Assembly: GCA_963854835.1 (NCBI GenBank)
Contig: OY978526.1
Location: forward strand, 23,094,334-23,158,333
DNA length: 64,000 bases
Origin: Megamerina dolium
Lineage: Eukaryota > Arthropoda > Insecta > Diptera > Megamerinidae
Reading direction: 5' to 3'
Part shown: positions 24,155-35,319 of the stretch, one piece after another
Layout of the letters: each line of letters opens with the position of its first letter
How positions within the stretch are numbered: the stretch's first letter is position 1
The notes under the pieces: model-generated
Databases searched by the model: none
What the model was told of the DNA's origin: nothing
Seen by the model: the letters and a program-made list of their open reading frames with translations, nothing else
Translations under genes and position numbers: made by a program

Positions 24155-25386
24155 AGGCCGGTCTCAGAACTACCCGACCTGACATATAGATGGCGGCAGT
24201 AGTTTGAAAAAAATTACTTTGGTGAAAAGTGGCAACTTTATAAAACATATGTTTTAAGTTGCAAGGAGCCACGTTGTTTAATAATTTTTTTTTTGAACCA
24301 TCGAAAGGTAACGACCTCAGTGAATTTGTAAACATGGAAAAAATTGGTCAACGTTATGTAATGAGACGTTATTAGGCCTTTCATTTGAAAGATCTCAGTT
24401 CAACGAATATTAAAGCCGAACTAGATTCTACTCTGGGGGAGTCTGCTTCTTCGTTTACGACCATAAAATATTGGGTGGCAGAGTTTAAACGAGGTCGTAC
24501 TAGCTGCCAAGACGAACATCGTAGTGGTCGACCAATTGAGATGGCCATGCCAGAAACGGTTAAGAAAATTCACAAAATGGTATTGGATGATCGCCGGCTG
24601 AAGGTGCGTGAACTAGGTGGAATTACAGGCATTTCAAAAAGTGCTTTACATCGTATATTGACCGAAAATTTGGAGATGAAAAAGCTGTGTGCAAGATGGG
24701 TGCCGCGTTTGCTCACAGTAGAACAAAAATAACGTCGTGAAGAGGTTTCTATAGAGTGTTTGGAGATGTTTCACAGTTTTTGCGTCGATTCGTAACCATG
24801 GATGAGACATGGATCTAAAGGGACCCATGTCATCCTGGGACAAAGGAGCAGTCAAAACAGTGGACTGAAATGGGAGAATCGTGTCCAAAGAAGACGAAGG
24901 CAGTTCCACCTGCAGGCGGGGTTATGGTGTCTGATTTTTATTGATTATTATTCAAAAAGGAAAAACAATCAATGGAGAGTATTATGCTAATTTGTTGCAG
25001 TGTTTAAGTGATGAAATTAAAGAAAAAGGGCCCCTTTGGCGAAAAAGAAAGTGTTGTTGTGATGGCCAAAATCAATGAGTTAGAGCTCGAATTGCTTCAG
25101 CACGTACCTTATTCGCCTGATTTAGCTCCTTCGGATCATTTTCTATTTCCAAATTTAAAAAAATGGCTTGTTAGTAGTAGATTTGCAAACAATGAAGAGG
25201 TGTAGTCTGCGGTAGATGGCTATTTTGATGAGCTAGGCTGTACATATTATAAATAGAGTATCGAAGCTATAGAATATCGCTGGGAAAAGTGTATAGAGCT
25301 AAACGGAGATTATGTTGAGATATAAAGAAAAATTTTCCCAAATTTGTTGTTTTCTTTGTTAGGTCGGGTAGTTCTGGGACCGCCCC
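24155..25386 (+). mobile_element. mariner element, full-length but dead
   Basis: Imperfect terminal inverted repeats (left inner part TCAGAACTACCCGACCTGA, right TTAGGTCGGGTAGTTCTGG) are each flanked by TA, giving 1232 bp, the usual mariner size. Transposase begins at ATG 24334 (MEKIGQRYVMRRY), hits a TAG at 24373, then runs open with the HTH region (RTSCQDEHRSGRP) to a stop after LLTVEQK. The first catalytic Asp is seen in VTMDETWI, immediately followed by a stop. The second-Asp block (HxDNA) is absent at about 25050, apparently deleted. The third lies in YSPDLAPSDHFLF, 34 residues on in family terms. Stops, frameshifts and the missing block make it inactive. Confidence 0.9.
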
Positions 25387-26807
25387 TAGATAAAAGCTTC
25401 TACAATATTGGGGTGCTAGCCGAAACAAATATGTATAAGCGACTTCTAAAAGTTCCTAAATCGGATAGGGAACTGTTAATTTTCAATAAATATTTATATA
25501 TTTATGTGATCTTCTAAGATCGTGAGTTCGATTTCTGATACGACCAACTGCTAAAGTTTAAAAGTTAATTGTAAATACAACAATGTCAACATTAAAAATT
25601 CATTCAGTTTACATGCTACACACTTAACATCACAAATTCGTTTCAACTTTCCATGTAACCATTTGTTTTAGAGAAGAGTGAAACCCAATGTTTCCAAAGA
25701 TTTACTACGCTTTGACCCCAACTGCGAAGAACAAGTCACTACAGTGATGACCTATATTAAAAACGCGCACGCCTAACGTCACTCACAAATGTACATACAT
25801 ATGTATGTTACATATCTGTAGCAATCAAATGAATGAGATCCTCATAGAAATTATTTTAAGCATTCATGCGAGTTTACAGTGTACGTTTACACACTATACT
25901 GTGTAGATATGTGTGTGTGTGTATCTTTGAATTTAAAGTGTAATAAATGCTCAAATCTAAACTTTTGATTTCTTTTGTGCCCCAAAAACTAATCTAAAGA
26001 GTTGTAACAAAGAATACTACTGAGTATGAAGGAAATGGAATTGAAATAGAGAATACATTGAATCTTATATAAAGGGGGATGTACGTAAAAAAAAAAAAAA
26101 TAATAATAAAAAAAATAAATAAGCGAATACGAAAATATTATTGAAAAAGTTTTTCAATTTTGTAAAAAGCTTTCAGCTCTAATAGTTTTTGCGCTTCCCC
26201 TAGTGTACATATATAGTGTGTTAGAAATATTTGCTCTTCTTCTTCCTCTTCGTTTTCTATTTTTCCAAGAGTGCATTTATTGCCTGCCCTCAACCTGACA
26301 ACTAACTGACACAAGGCTAGTTTGCATCAAATCTCTTAAGCAATAACATCTACAACAATCTATTTAAGCATATGTATATGTATTGTATAACTATAGTTAC
26401 AAACGTATTATAGGGAGGAGAAGTATTACAGCATCTGTCTTTACCCACAAATATGAAAGTATATTTGTATGATGTGGCCTTTAAATGCAGGAAAAAAATT
26501 TCCGCAGAAGCAACAAGAATAAGAAGAATGAGAAAACAAAAAAAAAAAACAAAATCAAATCTCTGAAGAATTGTCGTTGTGGTTTGATTGTTGGTTTTGT
26601 GTCACAATGATGTTGATGCGTTGCGCTGATATGGTGATGTCTTTGCCTTTAGGCTTATGACACATAATCCATAAGTTAACAAATAAAATGTAAGAATCAT
26701 GGAAACAAAAACAACAACAACCACAACAACAACAACAACAAAATCAAATAAAATGTACATTCTCATATATCCCCACATATGGATGTGTATGTGTACGCAC
26801 ATATATA
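25387..26807. other. Non-coding with simple repeats
   Basis: No gene is recognised. There are short TG tracts near 25912, A runs near 26086-26118 and 26539-26550, and a CAA tract at about 26708-26742. Confidence 0.45.
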
Positions 26808-27949
26808 AAGGGTTTTCCATTAGGGACATAACAATTTTATCTATTAATAAAACACAGAAATATTTGAGATATTGAGTTCAAATTTATTGTGGATATATTG
26901 CAAGCATTGTGGGTGCCGTGGCTCAGTATGGTTAGTATGTTGGCCTTCTGATCTGTAGGTCCTGGGTTCAATCCCCGGCTGAAGCATAACAAATTCAAAA
27001 TCGAGAAGATTTTTCTTTCGAGCGGTACCCACCTGTCGGCAAGCAATTGGCAATTCTTCCGACAGTAACAAATTGCCATGAAAAAGTTTCTAAAAGAACT
27101 CTGTGACAAAGCTCAGAAAAAGTGATGTCGCAAGGGTTCTGCCGTTCGGAACCGGCTAAAATAAGTAGGTCCCTTCTAATACTGTCCAAATTTAAGATGC
27201 ACAACAGTAATGGAAAAGAAGCTAGGCCAATGAGCCCTTCGGGGCTTTAAGTGTCACATATTTATTATTTTTATTTTTTATATTGCAAGCATTACATTTT
27301 ATGAATGAAATTCGATTTCGGTCATATGACCACCACGGGCCCATTTACAGCGGTCGATTCTTTGGACCCAATTTTCCACCACTCTAGCACACATTTCGAC
27401 CGGAACGTTGGCAATTTCTCGTTGGATGTTGTCTTTGAGCTCGTCTAAAGTTGCTGGCTTGTTGGCATAGACCAGTGATTTGATAAAGCCCCATAAAAAG
27501 AAATCCAATGGTGTTAGATCGCATGAAGGAGGCGGCTATTCGACCGGACCATTTCTCGAGATAATATGTGCACCGAATTTGCCTTGCAATAAATCGATTG
27601 TGACGTGTGCTGTGTGGCTAGTGGCATCGTCTTGTTGAAACAACATATCGCTGATGTCAAGTTCATCCAATTCTAGTCACAAATAATCTTCCAACATAGC
27701 ACGATAGCGCTCTCCATCGACGGTAACATGACGGTCATTTTCATCCACGAAAAAATACGGCCCAATCACACCAACTCAGAATTTCGGTAGTAATTTTTAA
27801 TAATTTCCAAACGTTGCTGGTTCGTGAACTTTACCATGATGAAAATGTTGAATTTAACTAACGTTTTGACATTGACAGTTGATTCAAAAAGTTTAAGGGT
27901 GCGTTCATATAAAGATACGAAATTGTTATGTCCCTAATGGAAAACCCTT
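26808..27949 (-). mobile_element. Internally deleted mariner-like element with perfect TIRs
   Basis: Perfect 30-bp terminal inverted repeats (beginning AAGGGTTTTCCATTAGGGAC) at 26808-26837 and 27920-27949 are flanked by TA (26806-26807 and 27950-27951). Read on the minus strand, transposase pieces run MVKFTNQQRLEIIKNYY, then, after a large deletion, the catalytic-core pieces LFQQDDATSHTAHVTIDLL (second Asp) and LTPLDFFLWGF (third Asp), and finish VENWVQRIDRCKWARGGHM. There are in-frame stops. A SINE of 370 bp is nested near the transposase 3' end; without it and its duplicated target the element is about 757 bp. It is non-autonomous. Confidence 0.92.
26909..27278 (+). mobile_element. tRNA-derived SINE, copy A (full length)
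   Basis: The head resembles a tRNA gene with pol III promoter boxes: an A-box-like TGGCTCAGTATGGTTAG (26919-26935) and a B-box-like GGGTTCAATCC (26964-26974). The loop CTTCTGA resembles tRNA-Arg(UCU), a tentative reading. A unique body of about 290 bp and a T-rich 3' end (TTTATTATTTTTATTTTT) follow. A perfect 15-bp direct repeat, TATATTGCAAGCATT, flanks it (26894-26908 and 27279-27293), which proves insertion by target-primed reverse transcription. It lies inside the mariner-like element, so it is the younger of the two. Confidence 0.92.
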
Positions 27950-27951
27950 TA

Positions 27952-29021
27952 AGACATATATACAAAATAGAATAAAGTTACCGCAGCAATGAAGAAATGA
28001 ATGCCCCATAAGAGATGGGGCATGTGGAATTGTAGACGAACTGAAAAACAAGTTTATTACGAAATTCATTTTGCACACAATTTGCTGGCGGCATTAATAA
28101 AGCAATATTGTGTATCATCTTTATCATAAATACACGTACACGCACAACGCACAACGCATTCGCAGACAAAAGCCGACAGACGTCTATCGATACTGTCAAT
28201 AAGTTTGGATGTGTACAGTATTGATGAACATGGATGGATACTACTTACATACATTTGTGCGTATTTACATTTAGTCGTACAACACACTCACATACATACA
28301 TACACAAAGTATTAATAAATACATTTGTCTATCTACTATTACACTTTTTTTTCTCTATTTAATGTAGCACTGATTTTTTTTTTGTGATGCCTTCTTTTTT
28401 CAATCGAGATTGATTTTACTTTTCCCAAAATCTTTATGAGGCGTAAAATAGGCACATGTCTATAGCGCTCATTCCCTATTCTAAATCGATTTCGTCAAAT
28501 TTTTATAAATTAACAATTCATTCTGAAACATCAATGCGAAAACTTTTCATTTATTATCAGAAATCGAATGGAAGAAAATAATAATCTCAATCTACTCGTG
28601 TGGTGTGAATAGTCAAACAAATGTGTATGGGTTTCACAATATATTGTATATTTTACATATATACTTTGTTGTTGTTGTTGTTGTTGTTGCAAATTTTGCT
28701 AAATAAAACCAATGAAACATTTGAACAACTTTTCTAATAGACAAGTAGACTGAATGCTTCAATTAATTAGATAATCCCAATAGTTGTCATTTGCTTAACA
28801 CATCAAAGTGCCACAACGCACGTTTTCGTACGACACTTAATGCTAACGTGACAATGGTGTCACGTCGAACAAAAACGTGTGCTTCCCGTTAGAAATTATC
28901 GTGCACGAAAACGGTACTATATGCAATTTTTTATACCTTCAGAGTAGGCACAAACAGCGTCGTAAGTCTTGGTACGCTTCCATTTTAGTCATACAGGGCC
29001 ATGTCGTACGAAAATGTTGCT
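27952..29021. other. Non-coding, with a hairpin and TTG tract
   Basis: No gene is recognised. There is a TTG tract at about 28669-28689 and a nested inverted repeat at 28818-28881 (listed separately). Confidence 0.45.
28818..28881. repeat. Nested inverted repeat with a perfect 8-bp stem
   Basis: ACGTGACA (28846-28853) and TGTCACGT (28858-28865) form a perfect stem around a 4-base loop. Flanking sequence extends it imperfectly (GCACGTTTTCGT on the left, ACAAAAACGTGTGC on the right). Purpose unknown. Confidence 0.6.
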
Positions 29022-29038
29022 TTAGGTTAGGTTAGGTT
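29022..29038 (+). repeat. Short (TTAGG)3 tract
   Basis: Three exact TTAGG units plus TT. TTAGG is the usual arthropod telomere repeat, lost from telomeres in Diptera; here it is more likely part of a dispersed repeat. Confidence 0.8.
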
Positions 29039-29269
29039 CATTTGTTCAAATGTTGTAGCATAGTCTCAGAGTATCTCACTGGAAAGGGATACAAAAACTT
29101 CGCCAAGCCAAAAGGTTGGTTAGGCCATACAATTACAATAGCGAACTGCGCAAGATGTGCAAGAGAAATAGTAGGTTTTCTTTCACGACATTACTAACTG
29201 AAATTTACTTACTTACTTACTTATGTGGCCATAACAACCGAGTATCGATTTATGCCGAAAATAACATGC

Positions 29270-29365
29270 TTCACCAACCATCTCTGTTCTTCGTTAGCTG
29301 GCGCCAGTTAGAAATTCCAAGCGCCGTCAGGTTCTCCAGTGCTTGGTCTTTCCACCGGAGGTGAA
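29270..29365 (-). mobile_element. RTE-type LINE tail fragment
   Basis: On the minus strand this reads RWKDQALENLTALGISNWRQ followed by LTKNRDGW, matching the conserved C-terminal end (RWxDQV..DL..LG...W..LA.DR..W) of RTE-like LINE polyproteins. The fragment is short, with no preserved ends. Confidence 0.7.
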
Positions 29366-29379
29366 ATTTCATCTCACTA

Positions 29380-29605
29380 AAATCCACATTCTTGACGATA
29401 CAGAATGTCGCTCTGTCTTGAAAAGGATGAACCTACAGAACATATACTGTGCGACTAATTGCAGTACATTGGCAAAAAAAAGAATGCAGATTTTCCACCG
29501 ACCATCGACTAGATCCCGAAGAAATCAAAATGGCTCCTGTTGTGAACATACTCAATTTCATCCGCAAAACGGGAAATGATACTGGAAGAACATGGATTCC
29601 AGCTG
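29380..29605 (+). mobile_element. I/LOA-type LINE tail fragment
   Basis: Across two frames it encodes DDTECRSVLK, WQKKECRFSTD, LDPEEIKMAP and VVNILNFIRKTG, the C-terminal Cys/His region and tail of the same kind of LINE ORF2 as at 5.7-6.5 kb. It is frameshifted and dead, pointing away from the RTE tail just to its left. Confidence 0.65.
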
Positions 29606-29821
29606 ATTCCCTTCCTTACACAGGTGTTATCTAGGTAAAAAGGGATGTAATGCTATGGCATACTAGAAACACTGATGCTAGACCTATAGGGTATAGTAGT
29701 TTGGATGGTTGTAATCGCACGGATCGCAATTTTATAAATGTAGCGGGACACAAAAGATCTGTCAGGTCGTAGTGTTAGCCTTTGGGCAACTTACGATAAT
29801 CAATTAATATTATTAGGTTAA

Positions 29822-30171
29822 GTGGGTGCTGTAGTTCAGTGGTTAGTGTGGTGGCCTTCTGATCTGTAGGTTGTGGGTTAAAACCCCGGCTAAAGCATAA
29901 CAAAATGTAATATCGAAAAGACTTTTTTCTCGAACGGTACCCACCTGCTGGCAAGAATTGGCAATTTTTCCGGCAGTAACAATTTGCCAAATATACTTCT
30001 TAAAAAAGCTGTGTGACAAAACTAAGTTAAAGTGATGTCACAAGGGCTCTGCCGTTCGGAATCGGCTAATATAAGTAGGTCCCTTCTAATGCTGTCCAAA
30101 TTTAATACACACAACCGTATTGAAAGAAAAGCTTGTTGGTATCATAATGGGCCTTTCTGGATTAAAGGTGT
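29822..30171 (+). mobile_element. tRNA-derived SINE, copy B (near full length)
   Basis: The tRNA-like head is recognisable (TAGTTCAGTGGTTAGTG as A box; GGGTTAAAACC as a mutated B box), then the family body with GCCGTTCGGAATCGGCTA and AGTAGGTCCCTTCTAAT. The end diverges at about 30171 where another dispersed repeat begins. No clear target duplication. Confidence 0.85.
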
Positions 30172-30196
30172 CCTCTCAGAGAGAGGGCAGCCACAT

Positions 30197-30221
30197 AACC
30201 TAACCTAACCTAGGTTAGGTT
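30197..30221. repeat. (AACCT)n head-to-head palindrome
   Basis: CCTAA units meet AGGTT units head to head; 30202-30221 is a perfect 20-base palindrome centred on AACCTAGGTT. The sequence to its left (CTCAGAGAGAGGGCAGCC) recurs in reverse at about 61368-61386, so it belongs to a dispersed repeat. Confidence 0.75.
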
Positions 30222-30399
30222 CAAAAATGCGCTGCAAAATATATTGTGAATGGCTCTGAAATCAATACATACTACTTTTACTTACATTTTAGATAAAAAA
30301 TCTGCTTGGTCTCCGGTGACGGTTTTCTTTAAAACCGTTTGGAACTCAATGTGTTAAATATGAAATTCAAAAAATTATATTAGTAGTAGAACTAAAGTA
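30222..30399. other. Non-coding, nothing recognised
   Basis: Short A+T-rich linker between the palindrome and the reverse Q array. Confidence 0.4.
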
Positions 30400-32110
30400 A
30401 AAAAAATGTATTTCGTTAATACGAAAGCTCATATATACTATGGACAGACAACACATTCGAAAAAATGTACTCTTGTACAAGAGGCGGGCGTAGTTATTAT
30501 CGAATAATCTTAATTTTTAAACATACTTGTTTGTTGATCAAAATAATCCCATGTACCGAGTTTCAATCAATATTTTCGTACACAAAGTCTACAAAAAATT
30601 AAATTGAATACAGAATTTTGTATGATCGGTAGATGTGATTTTCATCTGATTCCACCAATTCTCAAGCTCGATCATTCACTAGTATAAATAATCATATGTG
30701 CCGAGTTTCAGTTCTATAGCTTTATATTTTTATGCTTAAAATCTGCAAAAAACCCCATTAAAAAATAAACTTTTATATGAGTAGTAGATGTGATTTTTAT
30801 CCAATATCGTCCATACTTGAGCTAGATCATTTATTAGCGAAATTAATCCTATGTGCCAAATTTCATCTCCATAGCTTTGAATTTTCGTGCACAAAGTCTG
30901 CAAAAATGCATTAAAAATCAATTTTTGTATGAGAGGTAGGCGTGTTTTTCATCCGATTATAATAATTCACAGGCTCGATTTTTCGCAATCGGAAATAATC
31001 GTATGTGCTAAATTTCAGCTGTATAACTTTATATTTCTCTGCGCAAAGTCTGCAAAAATATATTCGAAAACTTACTTTTTTATGAAACATATATGTAATT
31101 TTCATCCGATTCCACCCATTCTTGAACTAAAATCATTAATTACTAAAAGTAATATTATGTGCCAAATTTCAGCTCCATCGCTTTGTATTTTCGTGCGTAA
31201 AGTCCGCGAAACTATATTCGAACGGATGCTTTTGTATTAGAGTAATCGTGATTTTCATCCAATTCCACTTATTCGCAAACTTGGCCATTCATTTGAAAAT
31301 ATAATCGTATGTGGCAAATTTCAATACCATAACTTTACACTTTCGTATGAAACGTGTGAAAAATACATGCGAAGTGGTATTTTTGTATTAGAGTTAGGCG
31401 TTAAATTCGTCCAATTTCATCCATTCTCAAGATCGATTATTCACTAGTGAAAATAATCGTATGTGCCACATTTCAGCTCTATCCCTTTGTATTTTAGCGC
31501 TCAAAACCTACAAAAATGCATTCAAAAATACACTTTAATGTGAAAGTTATGCGAATTTTCATCCAATTTCACTAATTCTCATGTTTGATCATTCACTAGT
31601 GAAAATATTCGTATATGCCAAATTTCAGCTTCATATCTTTATATTTTTTTGGACAGAGTCTGCAAAACTCTTTCGAAAACAAGCTTTTCTACGAGAGGTA
31701 GGTGTGATTTTCATCCAGCTTCATATCTTTATATTTTCTTGGACAGAGTCTGCAAAATTCTTTCCAAAACCAACTTTTCTATGAGAGGTAATTGTGATTT
31801 TCCGATTTTATTCATTCTCAAAGTGGATTCTTCATTTTAGAATATAATAGTATACACCAAATTTCAGCTCCATAACTTTACATTTGCATGTGATAAGTCT
31901 GAAAAAATATATTCTTTAGCATACATTTGTATGTGGGGTATGTGTGGTTTTCATTCGATTACACATATTTTCAAGCTCGGCTATTCGCTAGTGACTAAAA
32001 ACATATAGATGAAGTTTCAAGTTGATAACTTTATATTTTCATGTGCAAAATGAGAAATCATACATTCGTAAGCATATTTTATATAGGAATTAGGTTCGGG
32101 GTTCAGTGAA
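30400..32110 (-). repeat. Q-family array in reverse orientation (about 11 units)
   Basis: Units of about 155-160 bp run GATTTTCATCCGATT, CATTCACTAGTGAAAAT, GTGCCAAATTTCAGCTCCAT, CTTTATATTTTCGTGC and AAAGTCTGCAAAA. The reverse complement gives the Q order seen at 49.5-50.6 kb (ATCGGAT, CTTGGTA, AAGTTAT..AAACTGAAA, TTTTCACACTTTG). One unit near 31620-31790 is followed by a short local duplication (CTTCATATCTTTATATTTT occurs twice, about 100 bp apart). This is the longest Q array in the window. Confidence 0.78.
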
Positions 32111-33590
32111 AACATAACAAAAGTCGATTAATAATTAATAATTATTAGATTAAACTAATAGATTTAATTTGATTGCTAGTAAAATAAAACAATAAATGTG
32201 CAAATTTTCCCAAACACTAACTTGGTAGCACTGGCAGCTACATTGAGTGATACACGCTAGTAATAGCGATCAGATAGAATTCTTTTTTCTATCAAAATTT
32301 GCGAATAGAATAATTTCTGATTGAATATTCCAAAAATAAAGATTCGATTGCGAAATTCTTCTTCTTGATTCTTCCTCTTTTATAAACAAAATTATACCAG
32401 TGTGTATGTTTTATACATGTCATTATACCTTACTATTATTAGATATTTTCTGCGTAAATAAAATATTTGTAGATGACAATCAATTAGTTTAAATTCTACA
32501 TTTTTTTTTTATGTGTGCATATTTTAACTTTCTGTTATTTATGTTATTGTTATTCTCTACAGAGGTAACTGCACGACTCTATTCATTTTGAAATCTTAAA
32601 TTATGATCAAAAGATCATTAACCATATAAACGATGTCTGGTTCGATGTGTATCATACTTTAGTTTCGTTATATTAGAATTAATAATAGTCCATTCTTTAA
32701 AGTAAACAATATTAAGAACGTATCTCAATGATTTATGTATATATTATGACTTTTGTTTGGTTTTGTAAACAAAACACTTATTGAATATTAATTTGGTATA
32801 TTTTCGTAGAAGAAATAGGGTCAAAAAGAGATAAATTTTCTACATATGTATGTACAAGTTTATTTACGTTTTATTGTTTTCAAAACAAACGTAGACAAAT
32901 ATTGGAACAAAAACAAATTCTTTAAGGTAATTTCAGAAACAATTGCTATTTGCAAATTTATGTAGATAATTAAATTTAACCAATAACAAATGGCTAACTG
33001 GAAATATTTAACATTTTGCAAACTATTTATGTTTTTCGAATGAATTTCGAGTCATTGAACTTTATTGAACTTGCCATTTATATATATTTTTTTCCAAGGA
33101 ACTGTTGTCGAGATTATTAAAAACATGTTCATCGACCGCAAATGTGATTTGAAAAAAAATAAACATAAGTTACAAAATGCTATACAAATATTTATAACGA
33201 CTTTGAGCAAAAAAGAGTACTAAATTCGGTGGGTATTATTTGTTTATGACTTTGGTTAAATTAGTACCAATTTCGGCATATATTATTATTTATATTTGTC
33301 ACAGCTTAAATGTTTGAACGATTATGCGATTTCGAATGCGAATGGTTCCTTTTGTAATGGAGAGGAAATATTTCAACTAGAAATTGGAAGTAAATTTGAG
33401 TGTAGGTGTACACCATGTGTAACTCAGTTTCTGATAATAGCGATGACTGCCCTCGAAAAAGGCTGGAGTTATATTTATGAACAAAATATATAAGCATGCA
33501 TAAAAGGTTGCATATTTCAAGGAGACATATTTGTTTTCTATTTTCTGTGGACTTTTACGTTCATTGTATAAAGATTTTGTCTGAGAATAT
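32111..33590. other. Non-coding, nothing recognised
   Basis: A+T-rich sequence without a convincing gene or repeat. Short open frames around 33300-33500 on both strands overlap each other and lack motifs. Confidence 0.45.
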
Positions 33591-33594
33591 CCCT

Positions 33595-33760
33595 AGTGAA
33601 ATTTTCCAGCGAATAATTTTCTACAACATTTTAACCTCTAGCGACCTTCTAAATGCCATTTTATTCAGACTCTCCGAAATAGGGGTCAAAACGACCCTTT
33701 TGTTGGAGAGCTAACGGGTTAAAATGTTCTACAAAATTATTCCCCGTGAAATTTTACTAT
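33595..33760. mobile_element. Foldback/MITE-like inverted repeat
   Basis: Imperfect arms of about 40 bp (left contains GAATAATTTTCTACAACATT, right is its near complement AATGTTCTACAAAATTATTC) flank about 85 bp, which contain a second hairpin (CTCTCCGAAATAGGGGTC against GACCCTTTTGTTGGAGAG). No coding capacity. It looks like a small non-autonomous foldback element. Confidence 0.6.
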
Positions 33761-35319
33761 ACGTACACAAACAACATATTTCGCTCCGATATGTATTTTA
33801 ACCCTTTTTTCTCCACTTATTCTAAAAGCAGTCAGGCAAATTTGGCCTGGGAATGCAAAAAGTTTTTGAGAGTTTTTCTATATGGATCTAGGTCTTTCTT
33901 CTTGATTTGGAATCACTCCGCCACCAGTCAATGACCTTCAAATTGTGTCACAGTGTCATTACAATTATATAAATGAAATGTAATAGTATCGATATATCAT
34001 TTTTAAAAATTGTATTTCTATGTTAATCAACGATATCATTTGTTACTAAGCAAAAGGATATTTTATTTTTAGTCTTGTTTGTCCCTGACCTTTTTGTTTG
34101 ATTTATTCTGTGATATACATGATTTTTGATGCTATTATATCGCACATATTTTTCAAATCATCATTATATTGTTGTGTTATGTGTATCATACACGATGTCT
34201 CGGTTTTTGGTAAACGAAATTTATGTTCGTGTGGATTAGCGATGCTCATCCCACGGTCCCGGAATGTGATTGTAACATGTGAATGTGGTATTATTTCCAC
34301 GAAAAATCACAGCTTTAGCACACGTAATGGCAATAGACTAATCGTCTTCGGAACTGTAATCATTTTCAAATTTTCTTTATAAATACACAAAAGGTTATTT
34401 CTATTTGTAAAAATTTGAAACTGAGAAAAAGAATGTATTTTCATATAAATTAAGTAGTAGAAATTCAAAAAAAAAAAATTAAAAATTACAAAAACTTACA
34501 GGTTTTAAGGTATTTAAAAAACTTTAAGTACAACGATCCAAAAGCGCTAAATTTTATTTTGGAAATACAAAAAAAAAACAAGTATCACAAAGAGGCCTGA
34601 AAGTTGGCTTTCCTCTTATAGATATACTTGTTCATATTGTACAATGTATATATGTGCATTTTTTTTTTTTCATCTACTAGTTATCTATCTTGTATGTCCA
34701 CCGCCCATGGTGTTCATTGTGGTTGCCGCTTTTAAGGTTAGCAAACCATATTGTTATACAATATTTCACACAGAGATATAATCATACTGTATATATATGA
34801 ATACCAACATCATCATCATCATTTTTCCTATCCGCAAAAAAAAAGACTACAATGATTTTCTAATAATTTGCTAAATTGACTTTGAATGACCATTACAGAG
34901 AGATAGAGTGTGTGAAAAAATAATAAAATGTACCTGTGTTTGTGAACTTTTTGTGGGTATATGTATATGTATGGATGTGAAATTATTTCGATTAAGCTGT
35001 CTACATATAATAATACTGCTGTCACTTACAAGGACCAAATTTTTTGTTGTAGCATCAGAAATAACAGAATCTGGTTATTGATTATCTTTATTCATTGTAT
35101 ACTCTGCCACATGCATGCATGCCTTAGATACTTGAATTGAAAGCTTTCCCTATAAGAAATTAGTAGACATATAAATGGAGTAGGAGAAATAACATAACCC
35201 TTAAGACGGAGAGTTTCTGTTACCTTAAATTTGTCTAAATATGGTGTCATCGATGAGTTACAATGTGGCGAGTGCGAAAGTTATCTGATTCTAGAAGATG
35301 CTTGTTATAAGACATATTC
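33761..35319. other. Non-coding, nothing recognised
   Basis: A+T-rich with short simple runs (A runs near 34469 and 34568, T run near 34660, CAT tract near 34808). No gene recognised. Confidence 0.45.

Noticed and set aside
26909..26985. Possible tRNA gene
   Set aside because: A and B boxes are present, but the acceptor and anticodon stems do not pair well and the same sequence heads a dispersed repeat with target duplications; it is a SINE head.
26837..27204. Minus-strand open frames with recurrent peptides (for example SERQNPCDIT and YCRKNCQ) also seen at 29775-29990, 45774-45980 and, on the other strand, 54275-54508
   Set aside because: They look like a conserved protein family, but each lies antisense within a SINE copy; the similarity is inherited from the SINE DNA and the frames are broken differently in each copy.
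33296..33497. Overlapping frames on both strands
   Set aside because: Neither has a domain or plausible splice signals; chance open frames in A+T-rich DNA.
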